From Macrophomina tecta (taxonomy: Eukaryota; Ascomycota; Dothideomycetes; Botryosphaeriales; Botryosphaeriaceae), in NCBI GenBank assembly GCA_024180945.1, contig JAKSGN010000006.1, positions 3,906,001 through 3,970,000 of the forward strand: 64,000 nt of DNA. The letters run 5' to 3'. Made by a program: the position numbers and the translations under genes. This document shows, piece after piece, positions 35,625-49,300 of the stretch (position 1 is its first letter; every line of letters starts with the position of its first letter). The notes below the pieces were generated by a model. The model ran no database searches, had not been told where the DNA came from, and saw only the letters and a program-made list of their open reading frames with translations.

Positions 35625-37495
35625 TCAAATCTGCCCGACCCTCCCCTTCCCCAGCGCAACCACATTCCTTAGCGTGCCGAAAGGCTGGACATCTGCAATC
35701 CTGTTCGTGCCGGAAAATAGCATGACCATCCTATCGATGCCACAACCCCAACCCCCTGTCGGGGGTAGACCCCACTCCAACGCCTCGATGTAGCTCTCGT
35801 CCACGCCCCTTTCCGTCAGCACCTTCTCGCTCGGGTCCTTGTGCAGAAGCTGCTGCTCGAATTTGCGGCGCTGCTCGAAGGGTGAGTTCTCCTCTTCGTA
35901 GGCGTTGACGTACTCGCGGCCTTGGATGAACAGCTCGACGCGTCTCGAGAGGACTTGGCCTGTGGACAGGTCCTTGAAGCTCTTGGCGAGGGGAGACATG
36001 ACCTCGGGGTGATGCGTGATGAAGGTTGGGGACGTGCAGAGCGGCTCGATGTAGAGGGCTGCGAGTTCATCGAGTAGGCGGGGCAATGTCGGGTTCTCAG
36101 GGAGTGGGATGTTCAGGTCTTTGTAGAGATCAACAGTATCTTGAAAAGCTGATGGTCCGCTGAAGTCAGGAAGACGGCGGTCGATGGCTTCCTGAATTGT
36201 CGGAACGAACTCGAGCCGCTTGAATGGGGCCTCAAAACTGACATCGGGGAGCTTGATATTGTCGCGTACGATTCTGTTCTCTTCCGCAAGCTGCTGCACT
36301 GTAGACTTGAGGACAGAGAACAGCTTTTCCGTTCGCTGAATGAGGTCTTCCAAGTTGGCGTAAGGCTCATAAAATTCACAAATTGTAAATTCCGGATTGT
36401 GTGTTGCGTCGATACCTAGTGAGCTAGTCAACACGGAGAACCGAGCTCTAACTATGCATATATTCACATACCTTCATTTCTGAAGACAGTGCCAATCTCG
36501 TACACCCGCTCGCCCGAACCGATAACTAGCCGCTTGAGAAAAAGCTCTGGTGCTATTCTGAGCGTAAGAGGGTCGTCAGGAAACTCGTTGGCGCTGGTCT
36601 CGAATGGGCGGGCAGACGCTCCTCCAGCACCCGCCGTGAGAATAGGCGTATTAACTTCGAGAAATCCATCATTGTCAAAGAACTCCCGCATTGAGCCAAT
36701 GATACCGGAACGGACTCGCTGGGTAGCTGCGCGACGTTGGTGGACGAGGAAGTCGACGTGCGGCTGGCGGGCCAGCGTCTCAGCGCTTTCGACCTTCTCC
36801 GGTATCTGATGTAGTGAGGGGGCAAGGCACATGGGGACTTCCGTAGCCAGGACAGAAAGCTCGCCGGTCGTCGTCCTGGTCGGATGGCCAGTCACAGCAT
36901 ATATATCTCCTTTGCGGGCCAGTTTAGAAAAGCGCTTGAAGTCTTCCTTCGGAGTGCCATGTTCCTCAAGGACACCGAAATTGCACACGCCTTGAACGGT
37001 ATGGCCTCTGTCGTAGAGATCGATGAAGACGAGCTTGGAGCCAGACGAGCGGCGGGAGGTCACCCTTCCTTGGACTCGTCAGCCCAAGCTCTCGGTACGC
37101 AGACACATGTACATCCAAGTAGACACCACGAGCACTCGACATGTCGAAGTTTTTATTACACAACTACTGATGTACATACCAAGAACCGTCACCGTCAAAT
37201 CAGTCCTGATCTCATCATTTTTCAAATTCGCGAACCGCTCATTAATGCGCTGAGGAGTTGTCCGGTCTGCCTTCCGTGGGTTCAGAGGGTAACATGCTGC
37301 CAGGTCGGCGGCTTGCTCTAATTGCTTGACACGCTTCTCGTAGTCGTGCGTTACGTTCGTTGAGTCGAGAGACTTGGATATGGTCTGGGCAAAACGACGC
37401 TGAAAGGATCGATAGGCAGTCGCGTGCTTAGTTGTAACGGAGCCCTGGAGCGTCCGATGGAGGTATGGTCGAAGGAAGCGGCACGAGCTACTCAT
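35625..37495 (-). CDS. MSK1: Lysyl-tRNA synthetase, mitochondrial (class II)
   Basis: Charges mitochondrial tRNA-Lys with lysine. Minus-strand exons 37495-37180, 37068-36472 and 36415-35625 give 567 residues. The N-terminus (MSSSCRFLRPYLHRTLQGSV) is basic and free of acidic residues, as in a mitochondrial presequence. The anticodon-binding OB region precedes FIDLYDRGHTVQGV. Class II motif 1 is around RSGIIGSMREFFDNDGFLEV, motif 2 around [20 protein letters not shown] with its class-II Arg, and motif 3 is GWGCGIDRMVMLF. The protein lacks the long charged N-terminal extension of cytosolic LysRS, supporting the organellar form. It is divergent from TIM10 (719 bp between ATGs). Confidence 0.95.
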
Positions 37496-38214
37496 TCTGA
37501 TTGCGACGCGGTTAGTACCAGAGAAACACAGGTTTATAACGGAAACGTGTGAGTAGCGAAGAAGAGTGTCAGATTAGGTGTAGGTAAGTTTTGAAATCAA
37601 CCGCCGAAGCGTCATTCGCAACGGTTCTTTATTATCCATTCATCACGTAAAACTTATGAGTGAGGATGCAAATAGGGAGGAGAAAATGCGTGACATACCT
37701 GGTTGTGATGCGCCCCCACGAGAGCGGGAGGCGTGGTGAAGAGGAAAGACTCGCAGCATCGCGCTCAGAAAAATCATGCGCGGCTCCTGTGGTCCAAGCT
37801 CCCGAATCTCGGTGGCCGCATCATCATCAATCAAGCAGCCAGAAAGCTCGATGCGCAGGAGCGTATTACGATGTGAACAAACGTTTAGATAGAAATTGTT
37901 CCACGATAATATATTACTCAGGGCCCTCCACGCATACCTCGGTTTCTAGCAGGTTCAGCAACACATCAACTAATTATTGTGCCGAAGGAACCATCTCCAG
38001 GCCTGGTCAAGCATCAAGCGGCAACGACTAAATTTCCGCGCTGCCCGGCCAAACGACGACATCACAGCGCAAGCCGCCGCCGACGCCGTCCACTGACTGC
38101 TACACCACCCTGCGCAACCAGCACCTACCAGCCCGCCAACACAGTGCCGCTGACCACCACCCCTTTCTTGCTCCGTCGCCTCTCTCGTTTTCCCCTCCAC
38201 GAACAACAGCCAAC
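37496..38214. promoter_or_regulatory. Divergent region between MSK1 and TIM10
   Basis: About 720 bp containing both promoters. The TIM10-proximal 150 bp is CT- and CA-rich, typical of a fungal 5' leader. No discrete binding site stands out. Confidence 0.5.
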
Positions 38215-38623
38215 ATGTCCTTCTCCCTGTTCGGCGGCCGCCCGCAGCCCACCTCGGAGCAGAAGATTGCTGCTGCCGAGACCGAGATTGAGATGGTGTC
38301 CGACATGTTTAACCGGTACGTCCTTTCCTCTCGCCTAGCCCTATCTATCACACAATCGCAGCATCATCAATTCCGTCCCCAAAACATGGTCCAATGGTGT
38401 GGCCTCCGCTGACGTCTTCTGCGCACTCTCCAGCCTCGTGGCCAGCTGCACCAAGAAGTGCATCCCGACGACCTACCGCGAAGCCGAGCTCGACAAGGGC
38501 GAGTCCGTCTGCCTCGACCGCTGCGTTAGCAAGTTCTTCGACGTCCACACCAAGGTCAGCGAGAAGATGCAGGGCGAGGCCGCCGCCAGGCAAGGCGGCG
38601 CCGGCGGCATGTTCGGCATGTAA
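38215..38623 (+). CDS. TIM10: Mitochondrial intermembrane-space chaperone Tim10
   Basis: Small Tim chaperone that, in a hexamer with Tim9, escorts hydrophobic precursors across the intermembrane space. Exons 38215-38315 and 38434-38623 give 96 residues. The sequence [20 protein letters not shown] leads to [16 protein letters not shown]. The twin CX3C motifs are CTKKC and CLDRC, separated by 16 residues including [11 protein letters not shown]. These cysteines form two intramolecular disulfides through the Mia40 pathway. The 118-nt intron is longer than most here; an inner CAG near its middle would retain extra sequence that breaks the family alignment, so it was rejected. The C-terminus is Gly/Ala-rich ([13 protein letters not shown]). 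Confidence 0.95.
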
Positions 38624-39113
38624 GGAGCAGGCGCAGAAGATAATTGGCCAGGCAAGATGAAGAGGGGGTCATCGCGGGGACGTCATCATAGTGTGGACGT
38701 GAAGAGGTCGTCGAGGAACTGAAGACCGATTGTCGTGTGCGCAGAGGGAATATTTTGCTGGACTCCTCTTGGCGGCGCGTCATGGCTCCAGTCAAGGAGA
38801 AGTAAAAACAATGAAGGGGTTTTGCACAGCCCGAGCTCCACAGGTGCGTGGAAAGCTTGTTGAGCTCTGGGTATTCTTGTATATTGCACGAGCGCCTACC
38901 AGCATGTGATTATTGGCGTAGGTTACGCATGCGACTCCTTCTCCACTGGGTGTATGAATAGATAGCGGCTTGCTTGCCGGATTTCTAAAAATGTCATCTA
39001 GCCTCTGCAGAGACTGATATTGTGCCTCTGAACATAACGAGTTAATTTACCCCCGCAACGCCAATCCCATGTTTTCCAGACGCATCTCAAAGCTTCGGCA
39101 AATGCGTACATAT
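38624..39113. other. Intergenic between convergent TIM10 and LYS1
   Basis: About 490 bp of 3' flanking sequence. No gene is seen. Confidence 0.5.
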
Positions 39114-40396
<1,283 letters not shown>

Positions 40397-41901
40397 GTTG
40401 GGTGGAATTGTGCGGGTTTTCTGAAACTAGTGGAAGAGAATGGGCATACGCAGGGAACTAGAGACTGCCGGGGGGAGTTGAGCAGGGTCAATGGAGTTGT
40501 GGAGTGTGGGAGAGCTGGGAGACGCAGCTCGATAAAAAGTGTCGACTGAGCTTGGAGGGGTGACTCAATCCCGCGGCGCGGCAAACAGTCACTGTGAGCC
40601 CGCTCCGACCCCGGCGGAGCTGAGATTCGCCCACCACGCCCTACGCCTCCACTTGTCGAATTATCTCCACCCAATTTGCTCGGAGCCATTCGACATGACT
40701 TTGCAATGCCGTTCGGCCGTGCGAATTCGAAGCAGTCGAGTAATATGATTCTCAGGTTCGCCGCACGCCTATGTTCCCGCTGTTGTCTTGAATCCCCCAA
40801 GTCTTGTGTGGTGGTCTGAACATATTGTCCAACCGTTCACCTGCGATACAGCTGGGGACCCTGAGAAACCGATTTCTATCACGGCCAAAATCAAGCTCGT
40901 CAGCGCTTCAACTAACATTGCTGTCTAGGAGCGCTGACAGAGCGGTCACAATTTTCGAAAAGAGCCGAGAGGAAACACTTGCTTCAAGGTGGGCTGTAAT
41001 ATGTCTCCACCCATCAAACCGCCCAGCATTCTGCGAAAAGCCACTTCCTCGGGTATTATGGCGTGGAACGGGCACTTGGTGCAGGAACCTAGAGGGAGCG
41101 AATTGCACCAAAGCTGCATTTCTATTTGGCAGGACGAGCATCCAACCAGAGGTGTATATTCTGCGACGGCTCTTACATTGCTTCCGCTTGATCATGAATG
41201 CACATGTCTATCACAGATGTACTCATCTGCCGCGGTCGAAAGCAAAAAAGACGTATTTGCACTATCTTTTATTAACCTTGACTAAGGGCTTGCAGCCTTT
41301 CGCTACCACGCGCTCTGCCCGGCACCACTGCAAGCTGGCAATTACAAGGTGGAGTCGAAGTGAAAGCGCAACTGCCGACGGGACCAACGTCTCAACCGAC
41401 CGTATAGGAAGCTAAAGCTACCCCAGCTTTAGTAAACTTAGGCGTGCCGACGTCATAAGTTAAGCCGTCAGGATGGATCTGATCAAATGATCGTCCCTCG
41501 GCAGCTGTCCATACCTGTCAGACTTTCCTATTCGAGTAATGTTGCCTCGGCTCCTAATCCGTGTTATACATGCCTCGTGTTTTAGGATCCAGCACTATAC
41601 CATCTCAAGGAGTGTGATGTTTCAGCCTGGGAGGCTTCGCAACGGTATGTCATTGAGCGCCTAACCGTATACAATTAAATTCTGCGAGCACAATACATTT
41701 GACTTTAGGGAACCTGGGCCTGGAGTGAAGAAAATTGATCACCCTCTTGATCCAAGCGTTTCCCTTCTTTATTTATGCAGTGACAGCATCCTCTGCTCAG
41801 TGCCCAAGACGAAGCGGAAAGCTCCTGTTTGTGACACCCCGTACGCTTGTGCTCTTGCTGCCGACTTGATACCCACGTTCGCCTATTGTCTGCCATTCAA
41901 C
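40397..41901. other. Intergenic region upstream of LYS1 and the lipase gene
   Basis: About 1.5 kb. Beyond the LYS1 promoter no gene is supportable; the plus-strand frame 40804-41415 shows no domain or coding bias. Confidence 0.5.
40561..40567. promoter_or_regulatory. TGACTCA cross-pathway control element in the LYS1 promoter
   Basis: Exact TGACTCA, 165 bp upstream of the LYS1 ATG. Amino-acid biosynthesis genes in fungi are widely regulated by Gcn4/CpcA through this site, so here the match is biologically plausible rather than just a motif hit. Confidence 0.65.
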
Positions 41902-43104
41902 ATGCTTCACGCCCCCTTTGCAGTATGCAAGACTTCAGCATCCCCAATTTTCTTGTTCCCGCTAACAATAGCAACTGAAGCTTCCAGCGGTCCTCCTCCT
42001 CTCCTTCTCCGGGTTAAGTTTCGGGAGCCCGCTTGTTAAACGTCAGAGTCCCGGGCCGGCAAGTAAGTACACCATGCATCTCTGGGGAGCCAAGGATGTT
42101 GACAAATTCTGCAGTCTCTGATCAGCTGTTTGCCCAATTCGTTCGTTACGCCGACTTCTCTGCGGCGGCATACGCGTCAGACTGCCCCAACCCTCCGTTC
42201 GGAGCCGTCATCACCCACCAAATCAACAATCAGCAAACAGACACCCAAGGCTTCGTGGCCCGAGCCGATGATGCTCAAGAGATCGTCCTCGCTTTCCGCG
42301 GAACATCCAATCTTGCAGACTTCGGGACCGACTTCGCCCAAGAACTCGTCTCTTACCAGTCCGTTGGCGTGAGTGCTGCTTGCAATGGCTGCCAGGTGAG
42401 TGCGCAGGTCAAGCACACGGGCAACGGCAAACGCTAAATCCCTCCTTCAGGCCCACAAGGGCTTCCTTGGCGCCTGGAACAGCGTAGCGCAAGAATCCCT
42501 TGACGCGGTGCGCGCCCAGCTCTCCGCCAACCCCTCCTACAAGGTCACCATCACGGGGCACTCACTGGGCGCTTCCCTCGCCGCGCTCGCGACGCTCACC
42601 TTCGTCGGCTCGGGCGTCGACGTGACGACGTACACGTTCGGCGAGCCGCGGACGGGCAATCCAGCGTGGGCCAACTTCGTCGACCAGCAGGCGCCGGCCG
42701 GCAAGATGTTCCGCGTCACGCATGCCAACGACGGCGTGCCGCAGACGATCCCGACGAGCGACGGGTACAGGCATCACTCGACTGAGTTCTGGCAGAGGGA
42801 CGAGGCGACGCCGAGCGGCGTGTTTCAATGCTCCGGCCAGGAGCCTGAGGTGAGTTATTCTTCCCGTTTAGTGGCCTGTTAGGCTTGTGGGGCATGAGCT
42901 GACGGCGGTTGGCAGGACTGCAATAATTCGGTCAGAGGTACCGGACTGGGCGCTAACGGGATTGGCATCAACACCGCTCATCTCGAATATTTGGGCGTCT
43001 CGACCGGCAATCCGTTGGATGGAGGCGCGACAGCATGTAATGGGAAACCTCCGGGTATTTTGGGCGCCATCGGTGGATTTTTGGGGATTGGCAAGGGCAA
43101 CTAA
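41902..43104 (+). CDS. Secreted class-3 lipase / feruloyl-esterase-like hydrolase
   Basis: Fungal lipase_3 alpha/beta-hydrolase that cleaves ester bonds of lipids or feruloylated sugars outside the cell. Exons 41902-41922, 41972-42062, 42115-42395, 42451-42849 and 42916-43104 give 326 residues. The first coding exon is only 21 nt (MLHAPFA), followed by a 49-nt intron with donor GTATGC, branch CTAAC and acceptor TAG. Together they give a signal peptide with core KLPAVLLLSFSGLSF and a Kex2-type Lys-Arg in SPLVKRQS. The nucleophile elbow is ITGHSLGAS, the acid is likely the Asp in THANDGVPQ, and a C-terminal His lies in INTAHLEYLG. The oxyanion-side strand IVLAFRGTSN is standard for the family. 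Substrate preference cannot be told. Confidence 0.93.
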
Positions 43105-43770
43105 CAGGTGATCATGCCCAAGAGTGATCTTATTGGTCTTTTATAGCTTTAATGGGCGCTGGGGACTGCCTGTAAGCCCAATCGGGTATCGGGTTGAAAA
43201 TTACTGAACGCGTCGTTCTTCATGTAATGTCTGTATTTTGAGTGCCGTTAGAACCATGGTATGATCTTATTACTTGGGCAATCACAGGTTTCGCTTGTCT
43301 CCCTAATTGCCAAAGCCCTGTCGCCTAATACGGTTTCCATGGCGCTCCCTTTTCACCTTGCGTTTTAAACTCAAGCCCATCATCGCGCAAAGAACACGTC
43401 TATCTTTTCCCAGTTCCAAGGAATCGATTTGAGAAGCCATTATTTCTTGTCTCGGTCCGTGTGGGGCAAATGTTTTTCCCGGACATTCAAACCCGTGGGC
43501 TTCGGGTGATTTCGGAGGTGGGCCGGTAATGCTCGTGAGCGTACATTCTATGGCATTACGAGCCGTCAGTTGGTAACGCATGAATTACGGCTACCGTAGA
43601 GAAGTATGGTGAGCATCATGTACGAATGGAACAATTGGTCGATGTCAAACTCGCATCGAAAGCCTGCATGACTGTCCTCGAATTGCAAGTCCGGTCAAGA
43701 GTTGCTGTATAAAGGCATCCATTTATCGCGACAGTAGCATCTTACGCCAATCTATTTCTCCTGCGATCAT
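43105..43770. other. Intergenic between convergent lipase and SDH4 genes
   Basis: About 665 bp of 3' flanks. Nothing further is seen. Confidence 0.5.
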
Positions 43771-44466
43771 TTATTGCTTGGCAGTCCAGACTCTCTTGAC
43801 GGCCTCGGTGATGCCGACGTCGTTGGTCTCAAATTCATACACGCCGTACGCAACGAGCAAGGTGCCCGCATTCAGGAGCCAAGCGAAGAACTTGTACAGA
43901 CCCGGCACCCTGTACTTGGGAAGGTAATCAATGATAAGTGCCCTATGCAACATCAGCATAACTACCACCGCACAAAATCAGACGGTCGCATACTGGAAAC
44001 CAATGTGCGAGTGGAGGACGAGGAGGGCGCCGAGGACAGCGTCAGTGACCGGGTTCAAGGTTCCCGCAGCGAAGGGAGCGACCGTGAGAGGGACGAGAGC
44101 GGCAGCAATGACTCTGCAAACATGTATCAGCTATATTCATGCAAGCTGCATTGAGCTCTCGCACCTCTCGAAAGACCAGTGGTAACTGCCGTGAGCCGCT
44201 GAGACCGGCGGGACGGGAGCAGGGTCGTTTGCGGTGCCCTGGATGCGCTGGGGCAGTGGCGGCAGAATTGCCCTGCTGGCGGAAGCGTGGAAGGGCGCCA
44301 CTCGCGCGGCGGGGAGGGCATCGCGAACGAAGGAGGGCTTGACGGGCGTGCGGGCCAGCGGGGAGTTGAGGCGAAAGGCCGAGGCGGCGGGGGTCCTCGA
44401 GGCGAACAGGCGCGAGGCGGGTGCAGCCTGGCAGGCGCGCAGGGTCGGGCGCACGATGGAAGCCAT
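43771..44466 (-). CDS. SDH4: Succinate dehydrogenase membrane anchor (CybS, complex II)
   Basis: Small membrane-anchor subunit of succinate:ubiquinone oxidoreductase in the inner mitochondrial membrane. Minus-strand exons 44466-44165, 44113-43994 and 43942-43771 give 197 residues. The first 60 or so residues are rich in Arg, Ala and Ser (MASIVRPTLRACQAAPASRL), a mitochondrial presequence. The CybS core starts at GSYHWSFERVIAAALVPLTV. It continues through LVLHSHIGFQALIIDYLPKY, which carries the His associated with heme b and the Asp-Tyr pair that lines the quinone site, and a third membrane helix (FFAWLLNAGTLLVAYGVYEF). It shares a short promoter with the MPP-beta gene. Confidence 0.95.
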
Positions 44467-44718
44467 TGTGTATCGCGATGGAGGTTGCAGAAGAAGCGCG
44501 AGTGCAGGCGCTCGAGGCCGTCGACATCACCGTGCGAATGAATGCCGAGGTCACCCGCTGATCGCGCCAAGAAAACAGTAAGCAAGTGATGATTGGTTGG
44601 GGCCCTAGGACGGCCGGCCTGCAAAATCGCCAGAAGCAACATCACTGCACCGCTGCAGCTCCCGACCACCCAACACCATCCGTCCGTATTCCGCCGCATC
44701 CTCCCCGCATACCTCGCC
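44467..44718. promoter_or_regulatory. Bidirectional promoter of SDH4 and MPP-beta
   Basis: The 252 bp between two divergent ATGs of mitochondrial-protein genes. It contains ATTGG (44592-44596), which is CCAAT on the minus strand and lies 126 bp upstream of SDH4. CCAAT boxes bind the HAP complex, a known activator of respiratory genes in fungi. Confidence 0.65.
44592..44596 (-). promoter_or_regulatory. CCAAT box (HAP-complex type)
   Basis: CCAAT read on the minus strand, centrally placed in the SDH4/MPP-beta divergent promoter. Only a five-base match, but position and target genes fit HAP control. Confidence 0.5.
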
Positions 44719-46370
44719 ATGGCTTCTCGGCGGCTAGCGTTCAATCTGCAGCAGGCCATGCGCAGCCGCGCGGCCATCAGCTCCGTCCGCTCGCCTTTGA
44801 CCAGAGGCCTGGCTACGCCGCTCAGCTACGGCGCGAAGACGGAGACCACCACCCTCAGCAACGGCTTCACCGTATGCGCCATCGCGCCCATTTCACCGCG
44901 CCAATGCTGACTCAATTGACACCAGGTCGCCACCGAGCACTCGCCCTGGGCTCAGACCTCGACCGTCGGCGTGTGGATCGACGCCGGCAGCCGCGCCGAG
45001 ACGGATAAGACCAATGGCACCGCGCACTTCCTGGAGCACCTTGCCTTCAAGGTACGAGGTCACCGAGACTTACTAGGTGGATGGAGCTGAGACAATTGTA
45101 CGCAGGGCACCCAGAAGCGCACCCAGCAGCAGCTCGAGCTCGAGATCGAGAACATGGGTGGCCACCTCAACGCTTACACTTCGGTTCGTCAGCCCGCCCG
45201 CCTTTTTGCGCGAATAATTCTAATCCGAAGCAGCGCGAGAACACCGTCTACTACGCCAAGTCCTTCAACTCCGATGTCCCGAACACTGTCGACATCCTGG
45301 CCGATATTCTCCAGAACTCAAAGCTCGAGACTTCAGCCATTGAGCGTGAGCGTGATGTCATCCTCCGCGAGCAGGAGGAGGTCGACAAGCAGCTTGAGGA
45401 GGTTGTTTTTGATCACCTGCACGCCACCGCTTACCAGGGCCAGCCCCTCGGAAGGACCATTCTGGGCCCCAAGGAGAACATCCAGTCCATCCAGCGTGAC
45501 GACCTCGAGAACTACATCAAGACCAACTACACTGCTGACCGCATGGTTCTCGTCGGTGCTGGTGGCATCCCCCACGCCCAGCTCGTCGAGCTTGCCGAGA
45601 AGCACTTCGCTGGTCTCCCTACCGCCCCCCCGGCCGGCCTCTCTTCCATCGCCGCGGCTCAAAAGGCCAAGCCCGACTTCATCGGCTCTGAGGTCAGGAT
45701 CCGTGATGACACCATGCCCACCGCCAACATTGCCATCGCTGTCGAGGGTGTCAGCTGGAAGGATGATGACTACTTCACCGCGCTCGTCGCCCAGGCCATT
45801 GTCGGCAACTGGGACCGCGCCATGGGCAGCTCTCCCTACCTTGGCAGCAAGCTCAGCACCTTCGTCCACAACAACAACCTCGCCAACAGCTTCATGAGCT
45901 TCTCCACCAGCTACAGCGACACCGGGTAAGACATGACTTGTATAAGGAAATTATGGAAAATACGCTAATAAGCCAACAGTCTCTGGGGTATCTACCTTGT
46001 CACTGACAATGTCACCCGCATTGATGACCTCGTCCACTTCACTCTCCGCGAGTGGTCTCGTCTGTCCTTCAACGTCAGCGAGGCCGAGACCGAGCGCGCC
46101 AAGGCCCAGCTCAAGGCTTCCATCCTTCTGTCGCTGGATGGTACGACCGCTACCGCCGAGGACATTGGTCGCCAGATCATCACCACCGGTCGTCGCCTGG
46201 CTCCTGAGGAAGTTGAGCGCGTTGTTGGTGCTATCACTGAGAAGGATGTCATGGAGTTTGCGCAAAGAAAGCTCTGGGACCGCGACGTTGCCATTTCCGC
46301 TGTCGGACAGATCGAGGGTCTGCTGGACTATGCCAGGGTCCGGGGTGACATGAGCAGGAACGTGAGCTAG
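44719..46370 (+). CDS. MAS1: Mitochondrial processing peptidase, beta subunit
   Basis: Zinc metallopeptidase of the matrix (M16 family) that removes presequences from imported proteins, as a dimer with the alpha subunit. Exons 44719-44871, 44926-45051, 45106-45183, 45234-45925 and 45980-46370 give 479 residues. The N-terminus is an Arg/Ala-rich presequence. The inverted zinc motif HFLEH is intact ([19 protein letters not shown]), with the distal Glu expected in [15 protein letters not shown], so this is the catalytic subunit rather than a core protein of complex III. The M16 C-terminal half includes [11 protein letters not shown] and [14 protein letters not shown]. All introns are short and phase-compatible. 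Confidence 0.96.
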
Positions 46371-49300
46371 ATGGTTTAAATGATGATGTACCCAATAGTT
46401 GCGGATATAGAAGAGAGGTCGTGTGTAAACTTAGCCCCTTAGTTTCCTTGCTGTACAAATCTCCTTTTTGTCGTTCATGAGAAGTGGATGTATGCGACAC
46501 GTGAGGGGTGAAAATGATGCATCGGTGAAAAGTTTACATCAAGTCCATCTTTGCGGATGACGTGAGGCAATTGGAAAAGCTGGCTTAAAAGGCTTTACGC
46601 CCATTCAGTACAACGTCTTACCTCGCTCATGTTTACAGACACCAATTTAAGAGACTATAACAAAAAACATTTCTGTCTCCGTGAACACAAGGCCTATGAC
46701 AGGGTTATCCGCTCTCCGAGGTCATATCCATTTGTATCCACAACGGATATTCCGTCTCTGTTCCTTCTATCATGCGCTCACTTCAATTTCTGCCCTGACG
46801 ATGGCATAACACTCGCAGCTGATCTCGGGTCCGTCCAACAGCTTCTCGAAAGACTGCCCCACGAACTATGAGGGAGGGATGGCAGTAAAAAATGCGTGCG
46901 AGTGAAAAAAAAAAATGAACCGACCTTAGGGACTAGAGCTAAGTTCGTCGGTTCCTATACTATCTATATCGAACCGTGCTCCCAGCCCGACATGTCGCTC
47001 TCATTCTCCCGGAGCGTCGAACGTGTGTCAAAATGCAGCCTGTGAGCTGCCCACTGCTCATTGGTGTCCTTTAGGCGAGATATTCAGTACGATGGAGGAA
47101 AAGCTCCCTTCTTGCTTTATCTGCTAGATCCGCCTCACCTGTTTTTACAGCCAGGGCCCACTTTTCATACCGTTTTTACTCACTATGACGCATCCTCGCG
47201 CTGCTCTACGGGCAAAGGGTGTTGAAACTCGATTTATTGACCGAATGTGAACGAGTGTATACTGTCAAACAATCAAGGGCGAGCGAGCAACCAATAAGCG
47301 AATGTATGATTTCAACGGCCAACAATAAACCAGTGACTAAGCAATTCAAATGTCGTACTTCCCAAACGCACAGCTTTATCGGACTCCATGATTCCTCAAC
47401 GACGGACTTCAACAAAGACCTCGACTCGCTCATCTTGGGTCATCGAAGCAGCCATCCTCCGTCTCCCTCAAGTTTCTTTATGGCTGGGCCCAACGACCTC
47501 CTGTACTGGATAAGTCTTGGCGGTCCCTGGACGCCTTGTGGGGGGCGGGATCAGCATATAAGTATTGAAAACGTAGCGTTAGCTTTCATGGTTGTTCCAA
47601 GTCTCCCAGAGCAGACCAACGTAAGTAGTATTGCCTGCGGCTACGTCGATCACCTGCACCGTGGCGTCGTTCGTAATCTTCGTAGTCCGTCGATCCTCGA
47701 GCTTCCGGCTTGCGAAAGATTTACTTGCACAGAATTTCGCGGCACTGTTGGAGGAGTGACAGGATTGCGCTGAGATCTCGGGGAGCCCGTAGGAAAAGCA
47801 ATTTCCCTGACGTTTAACGAGGTCTAGGGTGTCCCCACAGGGTCTAGAGGAGCGCAAGGTCGTGCCGTAATTTTCTGTTGTGACTTCAGTAAGAACATGT
47901 CTTTCCGCCAGACTGTCCGCCGGGCGCGAAGATAAATATTTCCGTACCGGTAGCTATCGGAATGGCAGCAATAGTAGAGAGAAAGGCTAGGATGCCAGCG
48001 AACATGTTTGCTTTGTTTAACCTCATTTTATATAGCGTGCTCTGGTTGAGATGGTTGAATCTTGGATGATGCCGTTGGATTTCTCATGATTGTATTGAGC
48101 TTAGGAGACGCCATTTATTTGTATTATGACAAAAGACCGCTAGAAAAGACATTGTTCTTCATTTATCAACATCCAGGATTTTTCACTAAGCCCGATTCTA
48201 CGATTCAAAATGAAGCCGACCGGTTCTTTCTATCTATCGGGTACGTTAATCCGGGTGTAGAGCAACCAACCCATACTCCACGAGGTCACCCCAGGACGTG
48301 GAATGACTCAGGTTGAGTTTATTGTTTACCTTGGTACCGATGTTACGTGGTAGATGAATAGCACGAGACTATTTGTATGCTACCCAGCTCGGGACGGTTG
48401 AAGAGCTGTCGAGAGATTCCTTTGCACTAGTATTTGGTATTAAAGCTAGCCGTCGGACTCGAATGTTTCACCTATCTGACGGCCTTAGCTGGAGCGTTCG
48501 ACAATTACTGCATATTTTACTCTTGACTGCACGTCTTCATGTGAACTCTCCGAACTGGTAATGCGGTTAAATGAGGAGATGATTTTGAGGCTCGCAATTA
48601 ATATTTCTGGAGATGAGTGAAGAGTGCTTCTGAAGTGGGTTAAGAAGCGCTTGTGTAGCTCATATAGGAAGCCGTGGTCTGCTGCCAATTATTCTTAGTC
48701 AATATACGAGTACCAAGACATAAATCGAGTAAGTGTACGGAGGAGGATACGGTGTTCTGAAAAGACCAGATGTATGCGGTAGTATCGTATCAATGAGGTC
48801 TCAACAGAAGGGTGACAACTTACAAAGCGCTCAAAAAGAGGCAAAGTTAGTGGAAGTGATAGAACTACAAGGAGCTGCTTGCTGCGGGGGGTCAACTATA
48901 GTTTATACGGATAGTAACTCAAGGCAAACTTATGGTGTAGTCTAGATGTTTGTTTGCTCTCTTAATTGACGATCTATAGCATGCTGCAAGTAAGGTAACT
49001 AAGCCTGGTATTGCGGAAGATAGGAACAATTAGAGCTACGCTTGAGAGTCTGAGAAGGAAATATTAGCACCTCTTCGATATTGTAGAGACTAGCAAATTT
49101 CCATGTATGTAGCGAAAAGAGACAATTAAAAGTTAGTATAAAGTTTTACTGACCGCTCTTTGGCTAGTGGAGAGCTTGAGGGGGTCTAAAAAGTATGATA
49201 TTGCTAGATAATGATACACTCGGCTGCGGAGCTTGAAGAAAGTTCCAACGGCTAGTATTTACCCGCGCATAGTGCTGACGAAGAATTACAAAACTCAGAA

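Noticed and set aside
44042..44777. Minus-strand frames of 170 and 216 codons over the SDH4/MPP-beta promoter
   Set aside because: Out-of-frame shadows of SDH4 exon 1 and the antisense of MPP-beta exon 1.
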